A stretch of DNA of 40,160 nucleotides. Source: Lachnospiraceae bacterium. GTDB taxonomy: Bacteria; Bacillota; Clostridia; Lachnospirales; Lachnospiraceae. Location of the stretch: assembly GCA_021203205.1 (NCBI GenBank), contig JAJQBQ010000003.1, positions 1 to 40,160 on the forward strand, in the 5' to 3' direction. The stretch's first letter is position 1. Each line of letters starts with the position of its first letter. Below the pieces are notes generated by a model. It ran no database searches. It had not been told where the DNA came from and worked only from the letters and a program-made list of their open reading frames with translations. The translations under genes and the position numbers were made by a program. Positions 7,528-15,587 of this stretch are shown one piece after another.

Positions 7528-7569
7528 AAAGGCCGTGGCGCTTCGAAAACAACGCTACGGTCTTTTTTT
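7528..7569 (+). terminator. Terminator of the ammonium transporter gene
   Basis: AGGCCGTGGCG pairs with CGCTACGGTCT around a 12-nt loop, and seven T follow. Confidence 0.85.
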
Positions 7570-7664
7570 GCATACGGGTTGCGTAGGGAAATTTTAAGTT
7601 TGCGTTGAACGCAGCCCGGCGCGTCGGACAAGGCAAGCCTTGTCCGATAACAGACGCGGGCCGC
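7567..7664 (+). repeat. Post-terminator element with a cruciform-capable palindrome
   Basis: Directly after the T-run comes CGGGTTGCGTAGGGAAAT, followed by a strong palindrome: CGGACAAGGC / GCCTTGTCCG (7625-7646), nested inside GCGTC (7621-7625) and GACGC. A sequence similar to the first part follows another terminator at 37027-37078. No gene is seen in 7417-7741 apart from these elements. Confidence 0.5.
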
Positions 7665-7741
7665 ATTTGATTTGCACCTTGCAATTTATGCCATGCCATG
7701 GTAAAATTCGGCAATAAAATATATGCAGGAAAGGAGTTCTT

Positions 7742-7951
7742 ATGTCAGAAAGAAGATTAAATAATACCATATTTCTTATGTTTTTGGTTACGGATAATTA
7801 TTGCAGAGCGCATGAGATGACACCCAGAGAATTCCGTAAGTTGGATAAACAGTATGATATATTGAATTATGTGGTGGAATGCCCGGATGTTTTTGATTGG
7901 ATGACAGAAGATGAAATGGTACAGGAGATCGACGAATATATTTTAGGATGA
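7742..7951 (+). CDS. DUF3791-family small protein
   Basis: A 69-residue acidic, soluble-looking protein. The middle (YCRAHEMTPREFRKLDKQYD) and the ILNYVVECPDVF segment followed by EMVQEIDEYIL match my recollection of DUF3791, a small helical family common in Lachnospiraceae. Members are often found next to DUF3990 genes in what may be toxin-antitoxin-like pairs. No DUF3990 partner is present here. AAAGGAG precedes the ATG. It ends 15 bases before aroC and may be cotranscribed with it. Function unknown. Confidence 0.7.
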   Translation: MSERRLNNTIFLMFLVTDNYCRAHEMTPREFRKLDKQYDILNYVVECPDVFDWMTEDEMVQEIDEYILG

Positions 7952-7966
7952 TTGACGGAGAAAATT

Positions 7967-9202
7967 ATGGCAGGATCAATTTTCGGAACAATTTTTAAAA
8001 TTTCTACCTGGGGCGAGTCCCACGGTGCCGGTGTCGGCGTGGTGGTGGACGGCTGCCCGGCGGGCTTAAGCCTCTGCGAGGAGGATATCATGAAGTACTT
8101 AAACCGCCGGAAGCCGGGCCAGACCAGGTACGCGACCCCGCGCAAAGAGGACGATGAAATTCGAATCCTCTCCGGCGTGTTCGAGGGAAAGACGACCGGT
8201 GCGCCTGTCTCTATGATGGTGGAGAATAAGACGCAGCGGTCAAAGGATTATGGCGACCTGGCGCACTGCTACCGCCCGGGACATGCGGACTATACATTTG
8301 ATCAAAAGTACGGCATCCGCGATTACCGCGGCGGCGGGCGCTCTTCCGGCAGGGAGACCATCGCCAGAGTGGCGGCAGGCGCGGTGGCGGCGAAGCTGCT
8401 GGCCGAGATGGGGATCGAAGTGTATGCGTATGCGGAAAGCATCGGCGGCATCCGGGTGGATCCGGCACGTTTCAACCGCTCTTTCAGAGATATCAGCCCG
8501 CTGCAGATGCCGGATGAGGCAGCGACGGAGGCGGCCTCCGCGCTGCTTGAGCAGAAAATGAAGGAACATGATTCGGTCGGCGGCACGATCGGCTGCATTG
8601 TAACCGGGCTTCCGGCTGGCCTGGGCGATCCGGTGTTTGAAAAGCTGGATGCAAATCTTGGCAAGGCCATCTTCTCCATCGGCGCGGTGAAGGGCGTGGA
8701 GATCGGCGACGGTTTCCGGGTGGCGGAGGCCTGCGGGTCGGAGAATAATGACGAGTTTCTCATTCAGGAGGAAGACACGGCAGCAGAAGAATTTTTGAAA
8801 AGCAACGGCGAGAACAGAAAAGGAACTGCGGAGGAAAACAGTGCATCAGTTGATTCTTCTGATAAAATATGCGGATTTGAGACGGAAAAAAACGAATTTG
8901 CCAGAAAGAAGGTCGTGAAAGCCACGAACCATGCCGGCGGGATCCTGGGCGGCATGAGTGACGGCTCGAAGCTCTTCCTGCGTGCAGCAGTCAAGCCGAC
9001 CCCGTCCATTTTCCGGGAGCAGCGCACCGTCACAGACACGGGAGAGGAAAAAATCCTTGTCATTCATGGCAGACATGACCCGGTCATCGTACCCCGGGCG
9101 GTGGTCGTAGTGGAGGCGATGACCGCCATCGTAATTCTCGACGCACTTCTCCTGAATATGACGGCGAAGGCGGAGAATGTGATCCGGTTTTATCGGCACT
9201 AA
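7967..9202 (+). CDS. aroC: Chorismate synthase with low-complexity insertion
   Basis: Last step of the shikimate pathway: FMN-dependent 1,4-elimination of phosphate from EPSP to give chorismate. The N-terminus GTIFKISTWGESHGAGVGVV, the YRPGHADYTFDQKYG segment with GGGRSSGRET, and TNHAGGILGG are signature regions. The start is at the ATG at 7967 (GGAG 6 bases upstream); the TTG at 7952 is an inferior alternative. It has 411 residues, about 40 more than usual. The excess lies at residues about 269-313, between SENNDEFL and KATNHAGG, where the family has only a few residues. The insert is Glu/Ser/Asn/Lys-rich and more AT-rich at DNA level. All flanking motifs are intact, so the enzyme is probably active. 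Confidence 0.95.
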   Translation: MAGSIFGTIFKISTWGESHGAGVGVVVDGCPAGLSLCEEDIMKYLNRRKPGQTRYATPRKEDDEIRILSGVFEGKTTGAPVSMMVENKTQRSKDYGDLAHCYRPGHADYTFDQKYGIRDYRGGGRSSGRETIARVAAGAVAAKLLAEMGIEVYAYAESIGGIRVDPARFNRSFRDISPLQMPDEAATEAASALLEQKMKEHDSVGGTIGCIVTGLPAGLGDPVFEKLDANLGKAIFSIGAVKGVEIGDGFRVAEACGSENNDEFLIQEEDTAAEEFLKSNGENRKGTAEENSASVDSSDKICGFETEKNEFARKKVVKATNHAGGILGGMSDGSKLFLRAAVKPTPSIFREQRTVTDTGEEKILVIHGRHDPVIVPRAVVVVEAMTAIVILDALLLNMTAKAENVIRFYRH

Positions 9203-9281
9203 CCCTTTTCGTTTAAGTTTACCTTTTTGACAAAGTCAGGATTTAAACCTCTGGTTTACTTGCGGCATACGAAACGCCATG

Positions 9282-9307
9282 CGAGCAGGGGGTGTTCCCC
9301 CCGCTCG
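9282..9307. other. Hairpin between convergent aroC and metH
   Basis: CGAGCAGGGGG and CCCCCCGCTCG pair (one A-C mismatch) around TGTT. Neither strand has a U-tract after it, so it is only a possible bidirectional terminator or RNA 3'-end stabiliser. Nothing else is recognisable in 9203-9450. Confidence 0.5.
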
Positions 9308-9450
9308 ATTACGTTCTACTGTGTGAAATTATACAATCAGGCTATATTCGGGTTGCATATTGCGATGACATCAGGGTTCCGGGCGCATGAATCGCAAGTT
9401 CGCGGAACCGGCAAGCCATGAGAATGCAGCCATTTCATGGTAAGGCCGGG

Positions 9451-12423
9451 TTAGGATGCCGTCACAAATTCTGCGTACCGCACGGTTTCCATGGCGTCCT
9501 TCGCATATTTATCCGCGCCGATCATGTCCGCGTATTCCTGCGTGAGCACGGCACCGCCCACCACCACCTTGCACCATGGGGCACCTGCCCGAAGCTGTTT
9601 GATGGTTTCCTCCATGGCCGGTACCGTGGTGGTCATGAGGGCGCTTAAGCCTGCGACGGGCGCGTGGCTGTCCTGCACGGCTTTTACTACGGTCTCTGGC
9701 GGGACATCCTTGCCCAGGTCAATGACTTCAAAGCCGTAGTTTTCCAGCAGAACTTTCACAATGTTTTTCCCAATGTCGTGAATGTCGCCTTTGACGGTGG
9801 CGAGAACAACGATTCCTTTTTTCGCTTCCGACACGCCCGATGCCGCCAGGCGTTTTTTTATGACCTCGAAGGCAGCAGTGGCTGCTTCGGCGCTCATAAG
9901 GAGCTGCGGCAGGAAGACGGTTTTCGCTTCAAAGCCCTTTCCCACCACATCCAGCGCCGGGATGAGGTAGCCGTCGATGATTTGAAGGGAGCTTTCCCGG
10001 TCGAGGAGCTCCCCGGTGATTTTTGCGGCCTGATCCTTCAGGCCTTTCGTGATGGCGCGGATGAGGGGGTGGGAGAGATCCACGGAACTTTCGCCGGAGG
10101 CCGCGCCTGCGCTGCCGGTTCCGGAAACCGCGCCGGCCAGGCCCTCGCTGCCTGCGCTGCCGGTTCCGTGTGCGGATTTGCCGCCTGCGCTGCCGGAACT
10201 GCCTGGGACACCGGCTCCGAATGCGGATCCTCCACCGCCTGCAGTTCCTGCGCTTCCGGCCCCGCCGGCGGTTTTTCCGCCCACCCCCGCAGATTTCTCC
10301 GCCTGGATCTTCGGCAGCATCTCCTGCACGTATTCCATGTAATTCCGGCACTGGGCATCGAGCCCGTGCAGAGCGCAGAACGCATAGAAAGCCGACTGCA
10401 TTTTCGCGGAATGGGGGTTCATGATGGCCGCGTTCAGGCCGTTTTCCAGCGCCATTGTGAAAAAGGTACTGTTGATATCCTCGCGGTTCGGCAGACCGAA
10501 GGAAATATTTGACACGCCAAGGCTGGTGAGCCCGCCCATCTCGTGGATGCCGCGCACGGCTTCCAAAGTCGTGAGGGCGGAGCGGTCGTCTGTGCTGACA
10601 GTCATGCAGAGCGGGTCGATGATGATGTCCTTCCGCTTGATGCTGTATTCTGCAGCCGTGGCGTAGATGCGCTCCGCGATGGCGATGCGCCCGGCGGCCG
10701 TGTCGGGGATGCCGTCTTCGTCGAGAGTCAGGGCTACGATGAGTCCGCCGTATTTTTTTGCCAGCGGGAAGATGGCCTTCATCACCTCGGTCTTACCGTT
10801 GACAGAGTTGATCATGGCCTTGCCGTTGTAGAGACGCAGCGCCCGCTCCATGGCCTGAATATCCGTGGTGTCAATCTGTAACGGCAGGTCAAGCACACCC
10901 TGCAGGGCAGCCACCACTTCCTCCATCATCTGCGGCTCATCGATTTCCGGCAGTCCCACATTTACGTCCAGAATATCCGCGCCCAGCTCCTGTTCGGCCA
11001 GACCTTCCTGCAGAATATAGTCGATGTCGTGGTCGCGGAGTGCCTGCTTGAAGCGCTTTTTGCCGGTGGGGTTGATGCGTTCGCCGATGAGAACCGGGCG
11101 GCAGGGAGTTGACGTTTCGGAGCCATAACCGGACAGAGGGGAGAAATTTGATTCTCCGTCATGACCGAATGTATCGGAGGAAACAGACTCTCTTCCATGC
11201 CCGGACAGAGGGGAGAAATTCGATTCTCCGTCATGACCGGATGTATCGGAGAAAACGGATTCTCCTCCATGCCCGGACAGAGTGGAAGAATTCGATTTTC
11301 CGTCATGACCGGATGTATCGGAGAAAACAGACTCTCCTTCAGACCCGGCCAGATCGGACATGTTCGATTTACCGGGGATCTTTGAACCGGGGACAGTTGC
11401 GGTGGCACGGTTCAGGATGACGGCATGTGTATAGGAGGACACCATGGTGATGTTTTTTTCTGTCAGTGGCGGGATCGGCGTTTTTGCTTCCGCCGCCCGC
11501 ACTGCCCGGATCATGGCCTGTATGTGCGCAGGAGTGGTGCCGCAGCAGCCGCCGAGGATCCTGGCGCCGCTGTGCATGATATCCACCATCGCTGCCGCGA
11601 ACTGCTCCGGTGTCACGTCGTAGACGGTTTTTCCGTGCTCCGTGCGCGGAAGCCCAGCGTTCGGGTTCACGATGACGGGGACGGAGGCGACCTCTGTGAG
11701 CATCGGCACGATGTGTTTCATCTGTTCCGGCCCGAGGCTGCAGTTCATGCCCAGAGCGTCCACGCCCAGGCCTTCGAGCAGCGCCACCATGGCCTGGGGA
11801 TTTGCGCCGGTTAATAGCTTTGCCCCCTCGTCGTACACGGTGGTGACGAAGACGGGAACATTTGCATTCTCTTTCGCCGCGAGCACGGCGGCTTTTGCCT
11901 CATGGCTGTCGTTCATGGTCTCGATCAGAATCAGATCCACGCCGCAGGCGGCGCCGATTTTCATAACTTCGGCAAAAATGTCGATGGCACGGTCGTAGGC
12001 GAGGTCGCCCAGCGGCTGCAGGAGCTTTCCGGTCGGCCCCACATCCAGCGCCACCCAGGCGTCAAAGGGCTCATCCCCGGAGAGGGAACCGTCCGCGATC
12101 TTTGCCGCGTGCGCGCGTTCAATGGCCGTGCGCGCGTTTTTTACGGCGGCCTCGATGATGAGCTTTAAGTCATCCTCCGGGCGGTCGGCGCCCATGGAGA
12201 ATTTCAGACTGTTTGCGCCGAAGGTGTTTGCGCTGATGATGTTGGCACCGGCCATCAGGTAGTCATAGTGAATCCCGATCAGGCGCTCCGGATGGGTAAT
12301 GTTCCAGCGCTCCGGGAGTTCCCCGGGGCCCAGACCCATCTCCTGAAGCAGCGTGCCGCAGCCGCCGTCGAAAAAAACGAGACCGTCGTGTATTTTTTTT
12401 ATAATGTCTGTGCGTTCTGGCAT
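9451..12423 (-). CDS. metH: Cobalamin-dependent methionine synthase lacking the reactivation domain
   Basis: Transfers methyl from methyltetrahydrofolate via cobalamin to homocysteine. In order: homocysteine-binding barrel (about 1-330; zinc ligands C228 in GMNCS and C293/C294 in GGCCGT), folate-binding barrel (about 445-700, starting VLIGERINPTGKKRFK), B12 cap (about 780-860) and B12 domain with GDIHDIGKN (lower ligand H882). The chain stops there at 990 residues; the SAM-binding reactivation domain of E. coli MetH is absent and is encoded by the upstream gene at 12656-13621. GAGGAG precedes the ATG. Two low-complexity inserts sit at the domain joints: residues about 345-440 (12-residue Ser/Gly/His repeats) and about 712-777 (Gly/Ala/Ser-rich). 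The family is certain; effects of the inserts are unknown. Confidence 0.95.
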   Translation of the reverse strand: MPERTDIIKKIHDGLVFFDGGCGTLLQEMGLGPGELPERWNITHPERLIGIHYDYLMAGANIISANTFGANSLKFSMGADRPEDDLKLIIEAAVKNARTAIERAHAAKIADGSLSGDEPFDAWVALDVGPTGKLLQPLGDLAYDRAIDIFAEVMKIGAACGVDLILIETMNDSHEAKAAVLAAKENANVPVFVTTVYDEGAKLLTGANPQAMVALLEGLGVDALGMNCSLGPEQMKHIVPMLTEVASVPVIVNPNAGLPRTEHGKTVYDVTPEQFAAAMVDIMHSGARILGGCCGTTPAHIQAMIRAVRAAEAKTPIPPLTEKNITMVSSYTHAVILNRATATVPGSKIPGKSNMSDLAGSEGESVFSDTSGHDGKSNSSTLSGHGGESVFSDTSGHDGESNFSPLSGHGRESVSSDTFGHDGESNFSPLSGYGSETSTPCRPVLIGERINPTGKKRFKQALRDHDIDYILQEGLAEQELGADILDVNVGLPEIDEPQMMEEVVAALQGVLDLPLQIDTTDIQAMERALRLYNGKAMINSVNGKTEVMKAIFPLAKKYGGLIVALTLDEDGIPDTAAGRIAIAERIYATAAEYSIKRKDIIIDPLCMTVSTDDRSALTTLEAVRGIHEMGGLTSLGVSNISFGLPNREDINSTFFTMALENGLNAAIMNPHSAKMQSAFYAFCALHGLDAQCRNYMEYVQEMLPKIQAEKSAGVGGKTAGGAGSAGTAGGGGSAFGAGVPGSSGSAGGKSAHGTGSAGSEGLAGAVSGTGSAGAASGESSVDLSHPLIRAITKGLKDQAAKITGELLDRESSLQIIDGYLIPALDVVGKGFEAKTVFLPQLLMSAEAATAAFEVIKKRLAASGVSEAKKGIVVLATVKGDIHDIGKNIVKVLLENYGFEVIDLGKDVPPETVVKAVQDSHAPVAGLSALMTTTVPAMEETIKQLRAGAPWCKVVVGGAVLTQEYADMIGADKYAKDAMETVRYAEFVTAS
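10095..10290 (-). repeat. Gly/Ala/Ser-rich imperfect repeat within metH (second insert)
   Basis: The block CCTGCGCTGCCGG (plus-strand reading) recurs at 10106, 10151 and 10184, spaced by multiples of three. The coded segment is almost only Gly, Ala and Ser, and lies between the folate barrel and the B12 cap. It reads as a flexible linker grown by in-frame duplication. Confidence 0.8.
11124..11345 (-). repeat. 72-bp tandem repeat (36-bp half units) within metH (first insert)
   Basis: On (+), CATGCCCGGACAGAGGGG-type blocks start at 11124, 11196, 11268 and 11340, exactly 72 bp apart. A half-period 36 bp out of phase has a related block (CATGACCGGATG). The protein reads 12-residue units of the form SGHDGESNFSPL. 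The segment sits between the homocysteine and folate barrels. Confidence 0.92.
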
Positions 12424-12481
12424 GGCAAATTCTCCTCAAGGATGAAGATACCGGGGTAAAATCCGTGGTATCTTTTTTCAA

Positions 12482-12660
12482 AAGACCGTAAAGCGGATGC
12501 TATTCATCCGAAGTATCCGTCGTGACCGTGTCCGATATCCCGTTCACGGACGAAGATTGTAAAGCGGGTGTTTCATCCGGAATATTCGACGAGATCGTGT
12601 TTGAAGCCCCGTTCATTGCGTAAGACCGTAAAGCGGATGTTCATCCGGAATATTATCAGA
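12482..12660. repeat. About 70-bp intergenic tandem repeat, 2.5 copies
   Basis: Copies start at 12482, 12553 and 12623 (71 and 70 bp apart) with AAGACCGTAAAGCGGATG-type sequence. Each contains a short palindrome (GCGGATG..CATCCG). The last copy runs into the stop codon of the activation gene. The array fills most of the gap between that gene and metH, so it would be transcribed as part of the operon RNA. Confidence 0.85.
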
Positions 12661-13621
12661 CGCGGTAGCCGCAGTTTTTATTCAGGCAGGCATCACATCT
12701 GTTTTTGGAGGCATCCCTGTCCGGCAGGCATGCGGCTCCTGTGTCCGGCCCGGCCAGGCCGATCACAGCCGTGACGGATTTTTCCGGCACCATCAAAAGC
12801 CGGTCGGTCAGCGTGATTCCGGCGCGCCTTGGCGGGTCCAGCACCCGGAAAAAGTCGCGCTGGTGATTCAGGGAAAAATCTCCGTACCCGGGGGAAAAGC
12901 GGGGAAGAAGGGTGAGTCCTTCGTCCGCAACTTCTGCGGACATACGCACCTCCAGCAGGTCGCAGTAGGCTTCAATTGCGGCTGCGCCCACGGCCTGCAG
13001 AATCACGCTCTTCGACGGACTGGTTCTCGCGTATCTTCGAATCAGCACGTCCATCTGTGGGCCGACGGTGGCGGCAAGCAGGAAACATTCCCTGACCAGA
13101 GGAATGACTGGCTGCTGAGACACAGAAATCTGCCGCTCAGTTGGAATTCCTGTGACATGGGATGGCTGCTTAAACGAAGCTTCTGTTACAGAGGACGGTT
13201 GCCTGAGGGAAGTCTCTGTTACAGAGAACAGATTGTTAGGCGAGACATCTGAGACATCAGGTGATTCGTCGGAAGAAGTGGAGGAATTTGGAAGAGGTGA
13301 TTCGGAAGAAACTTCCAGTGCGGGAGCCGTATAATCATAGAGCGAGCCGTCAGAGAGGTTCTTCCACAGATTCCGGCTCTCCACAATTCCGAAGCCAAAA
13401 TCCATCCGCGGATAGTCCATAAAAGTGACCGCAAGCCTTGTGTAACAGGCCCGCGGCCGCATGATTTTTCGCGCTTCCTCGATCAGCTCCCGCGCCAGTC
13501 CGGCCACTTCCGGAGTCATTTCGACTCTGCCGTAGCCGAGGTAGCGCTTTACTTCGCGAAGTGGGATCTCAAATTTCCGGCTATCCGTCACATCAACATA
13601 GACAGGATAATTCATATTCAT
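12656..13621 (-). CDS. Methionine synthase reactivation protein (free-standing MetH activation domain)
   Basis: Matches the vitamin-B12-dependent methionine synthase activation domain, here a separate polypeptide. It should bind S-adenosylmethionine and help remethylate cob(II)alamin on the truncated MetH encoded downstream. Key segments: KRYLGYGR near the start, LAATVGPQMDVLIRRYARTS, LQAVGAAAIEAYCD, LLPRFSPGYGDFSLNHQRDF, ITLTDRLLMVPEKSVTAVIGL, and a Cys-rich tail (CDACLNKNC). A low-complexity segment of about 75 residues (about 98-172), with an 11-residue repeat SVTETSLRQPS/SVTEASFKQPS (33 bp), interrupts the region before LVRECFLL. The start is uncertain: ATG at 13621, ATG at 13615 (better ribosome spacing), or an upstream TTG at 13654. 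Confidence 0.9.
   Translation of the reverse strand: MNMNYPVYVDVTDSRKFEIPLREVKRYLGYGRVEMTPEVAGLARELIEEARKIMRPRACYTRLAVTFMDYPRMDFGFGIVESRNLWKNLSDGSLYDYTAPALEVSSESPLPNSSTSSDESPDVSDVSPNNLFSVTETSLRQPSSVTEASFKQPSHVTGIPTERQISVSQQPVIPLVRECFLLAATVGPQMDVLIRRYARTSPSKSVILQAVGAAAIEAYCDLLEVRMSAEVADEGLTLLPRFSPGYGDFSLNHQRDFFRVLDPPRRAGITLTDRLLMVPEKSVTAVIGLAGPDTGAACLPDRDASKNRCDACLNKNCGYRV
13100..13250 (-). repeat. 33-bp in-frame repeat in the activation gene
   Basis: On (+), GTTACAGAGGACGGTTGCC-type sequence recurs every 33 bp, giving the 11-residue units described for the gene. The surrounding segment is Ser/Pro/Asn-rich and unlike the conserved domain. Confidence 0.8.
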
Positions 13622-13811
13622 ATACCTTGATTCAAGCGACAAATGGTCTTGCAAAACGAACCCTGCTCATTTTTCTGCGAAAAATGGCTGCATCCTCATG
13701 TTCTGCAGGTCTGAGGTGATGAATTCAAATGCATGTATCCGATGAAAAAGTTAATGCGTAAGCGATCGCTTTTGATCGTTTCGTTCTTTATATCATATCT
13801 TTTTCGTCAGA

Positions 13812-14375
13812 TCACTTCTTCCTCACCGAGTAACCGAAGCTGCCGAGTTTTTCTCCCAGCAGGAAATATTCGCCGTGAGAGTAGGCGACGAGCCCCAGGT
13901 CGTTTAAGTGGAACTTCCCGTTCTCATCGAGATAGCGCTCGTCTACCGTGACCTGCACGATCTCGGCGAGGAACATGTCGTGGCTGCCCAGCGGGATGAC
14001 CTGTGTCACCCTGCATTCCAGACATACGGGACTCTCGGCGATACCCGGGCAGCTCACAGCCACGGACGGGCACGGTGTCAGGTGCATCGCTTCAAATTTG
14101 TCCACATCCCTGCCGGACTTCACGCCGCAGTAATCGGTCGCGAATACGGTATCCTTCGTTGTCAGATTGATGACGAACTCACCGGTTTCTTTGATAATAT
14201 CGTGGGAATAGCGCTCCGGCCGCACGGAGACAGACACCATCGGCGGGTCGCTGTTAACAGTTCCGGCCCAGGCGATGGTGACGATGTTCGGCTCCTCGCC
14301 GGGCCTCGCACAGCTGACCATCACCGCCGGGACAGGGTATAACATGTTTCCGGGTTTCCAGGCTTGTCTGGACAT
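13812..14375 (-). CDS. Flavin reductase-like (flavoredoxin-type) FMN-binding protein
   Basis: A 187-residue FMN-binding split-barrel protein of the flavin reductase family. Typical stretches are GNMLYPVPAVMVSCARPGEE, NIVTIAWAGTVNSDPPMVSV, VRPERYSHDIIKETGEFVIN and SGRDVDKF. Related clostridial proteins carry out NAD(P)H:flavin or cofactor electron transfer. It starts at the ATG at 14375, with AAAGGAG 7 bases upstream; a GTG at 14405 is in frame but lies before the ribosome site. It is the first gene of the flavin reductase / activation protein / metH series. MetH reactivation needs an electron donor, so a role in reducing inactive cobalamin is plausible but is inference from position. Confidence 0.88.
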   Translation of the reverse strand: MSRQAWKPGNMLYPVPAVMVSCARPGEEPNIVTIAWAGTVNSDPPMVSVSVRPERYSHDIIKETGEFVINLTTKDTVFATDYCGVKSGRDVDKFEAMHLTPCPSVAVSCPGIAESPVCLECRVTQVIPLGSHDMFLAEIVQVTVDERYLDENGKFHLNDLGLVAYSHGEYFLLGEKLGSFGYSVRKK

Positions 14376-14492
14376 GGGAAATCTCCTTTCAACATTACGA
14401 TTCACGACCTCCTGAAGTTTGCGAATCGAACTTCGGCATTTGCAAAAACCTTAGTCGGTGGATCATAACAAAAACAGAATAAATCAGACTGT

Positions 14493-15365
14493 TTACACGG
14501 TAATTCGATAACTGCGCCGGAACAGGTCTCCCGGTTCCAGACGGTTGCCCCACTCGCGGTCTTCCAGGTTTCCGGCAAAGTCCGCCCGGTCCGCGCGCCC
14601 GTACCAGGGCTCGATGCAGATAAACGGCGCGTTTTTCTTCGCCGGGGACCAGAGACCGAAGACCGGCGCGTCGAACTCAACCGTCACATAGGGCGTGTAA
14701 TTCATCCGCAGGATGGAAACCCTGTGGGCCTGGTTGTTTTCGAAAATAAGTGCGTCCTCATCGAACATCCCCCGCGTGATGGGCAGGAGACCGCCGTTTA
14801 ACAGCAGCGTGTTGTCGTCGGTCGCGATCAGCCCCGCGTCATTGAGCTTGTCAAAGACCAGCTTCCTGGCCGTGTCAAAGGAAAACATGTAGTCCGTCTG
14901 ATGCTTTTTCGGCTCCGGGCAGTAGAAAGCCGGGTGGCCGCCGATGGAAAAGTACATGGTCTCATCGCCCGTGTTTCGCACGACCCAGGTGACTTCGATG
15001 GTGCGTCCTTTCAGACGGTAACCGATCCGCAGGGAAAAGTGGAACGGGTACATTTGAAGCGTCTCCTCGTTATCCTTCAGTTCGAACCAGATTTCATCCA
15101 CCGCCCGGGAGACCAGAGAAAACTCCAGATCCCTGGCAAAACCGTGCTGTGGCATATGGTATGTGACACCCTTGTAAGTATATTGTTTATCGCGCATGCT
15201 GCCAACCACCGGGAAGAGGATGGGAGCGAAGCGTTTCCAGTAGCGCTCTTCTCCGCGCCAGAGGTATTCCGAATTCGTATAGAGATCCGAGATGCGGCAC
15301 ATCTCCGCGCCGAGAGAATTCACCTGAACCTTCAGCCGGTCATCCGCCAAATCATAAATAGCCAA
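14493..15365 (-). CDS. Aldose 1-epimerase (GalM/LacX-like) family protein
   Basis: A beta-sandwich sugar mutarotase of the galactose mutarotase-like superfamily, LacX branch. It probably interconverts alpha and beta anomers of a hexose or hexose phosphate. Segments supporting this are RFAPILFPVVGSMRD, MPQHGFARDLEFS (catalytic-type His), FSIGGHPAFYCP (second conserved His) and APFICIEPWYGRADR (conserved Glu). The likely start is TTG at 15365, because GAGGGGGTG lies 6 bases upstream. This gives 290 residues, the normal length. Longer in-frame starts exist, but they would include the promoter. Its neighbour GH43 is divergently transcribed. Confidence 0.88.
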   Translation of the reverse strand: MAIYDLADDRLKVQVNSLGAEMCRISDLYTNSEYLWRGEERYWKRFAPILFPVVGSMRDKQYTYKGVTYHMPQHGFARDLEFSLVSRAVDEIWFELKDNEETLQMYPFHFSLRIGYRLKGRTIEVTWVVRNTGDETMYFSIGGHPAFYCPEPKKHQTDYMFSFDTARKLVFDKLNDAGLIATDDNTLLLNGGLLPITRGMFDEDALIFENNQAHRVSILRMNYTPYVTVEFDAPVFGLWSPAKKNAPFICIEPWYGRADRADFAGNLEDREWGNRLEPGDLFRRSYRITV

Positions 15366-15404
15366 TACATTCACCCCCTCAAATATAACAGATTTGATTG
15401 TCAG

Positions 15405-15433
15405 AGTGTATAACATTTTTGGCTTTCTGTCAA
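15405..15433 (-). promoter_or_regulatory. Promoter of the epimerase gene
   Basis: On (-), TTGACA (15433-15428) is followed after 17 bp by TACACT (15410-15405), or after 15 bp by TATACA. It lies about 40 bases before the translation start. Confidence 0.7.
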
Positions 15434-15587
15434 CCTGTGAGGAAGGGAAGGATGACGTAAAATCTTTATGAAAATTTGCCTGTATGGACAAAAAAGGTTG
15501 CAAAAAATCCGGCAAACAGGTATGATTCCCCGGCATTCACAGAATACATTGACAAGGGCTGCGAACAGTAGCTGACAAGGAGTGTTT

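Noticed and set aside
9227-9421. Small frame between aroC and metH
   Set aside because: It runs through a GC hairpin, with no ribosome site and no resemblance to any family.
11124-11345. CRISPR-like array (36-bp regular repeats), also considered at 17286-17405
   Set aside because: Repeats are directly adjacent without unique spacers, diverge between copies, and the first array is inside an open coding frame. No cas genes are present.
12424-14492. SAM riboswitch, cobalamin riboswitch or T-box for the methionine genes
   Set aside because: None of the conserved cores (for example the T-box GGTGG element or the SAM-I core) is visible upstream of these genes.
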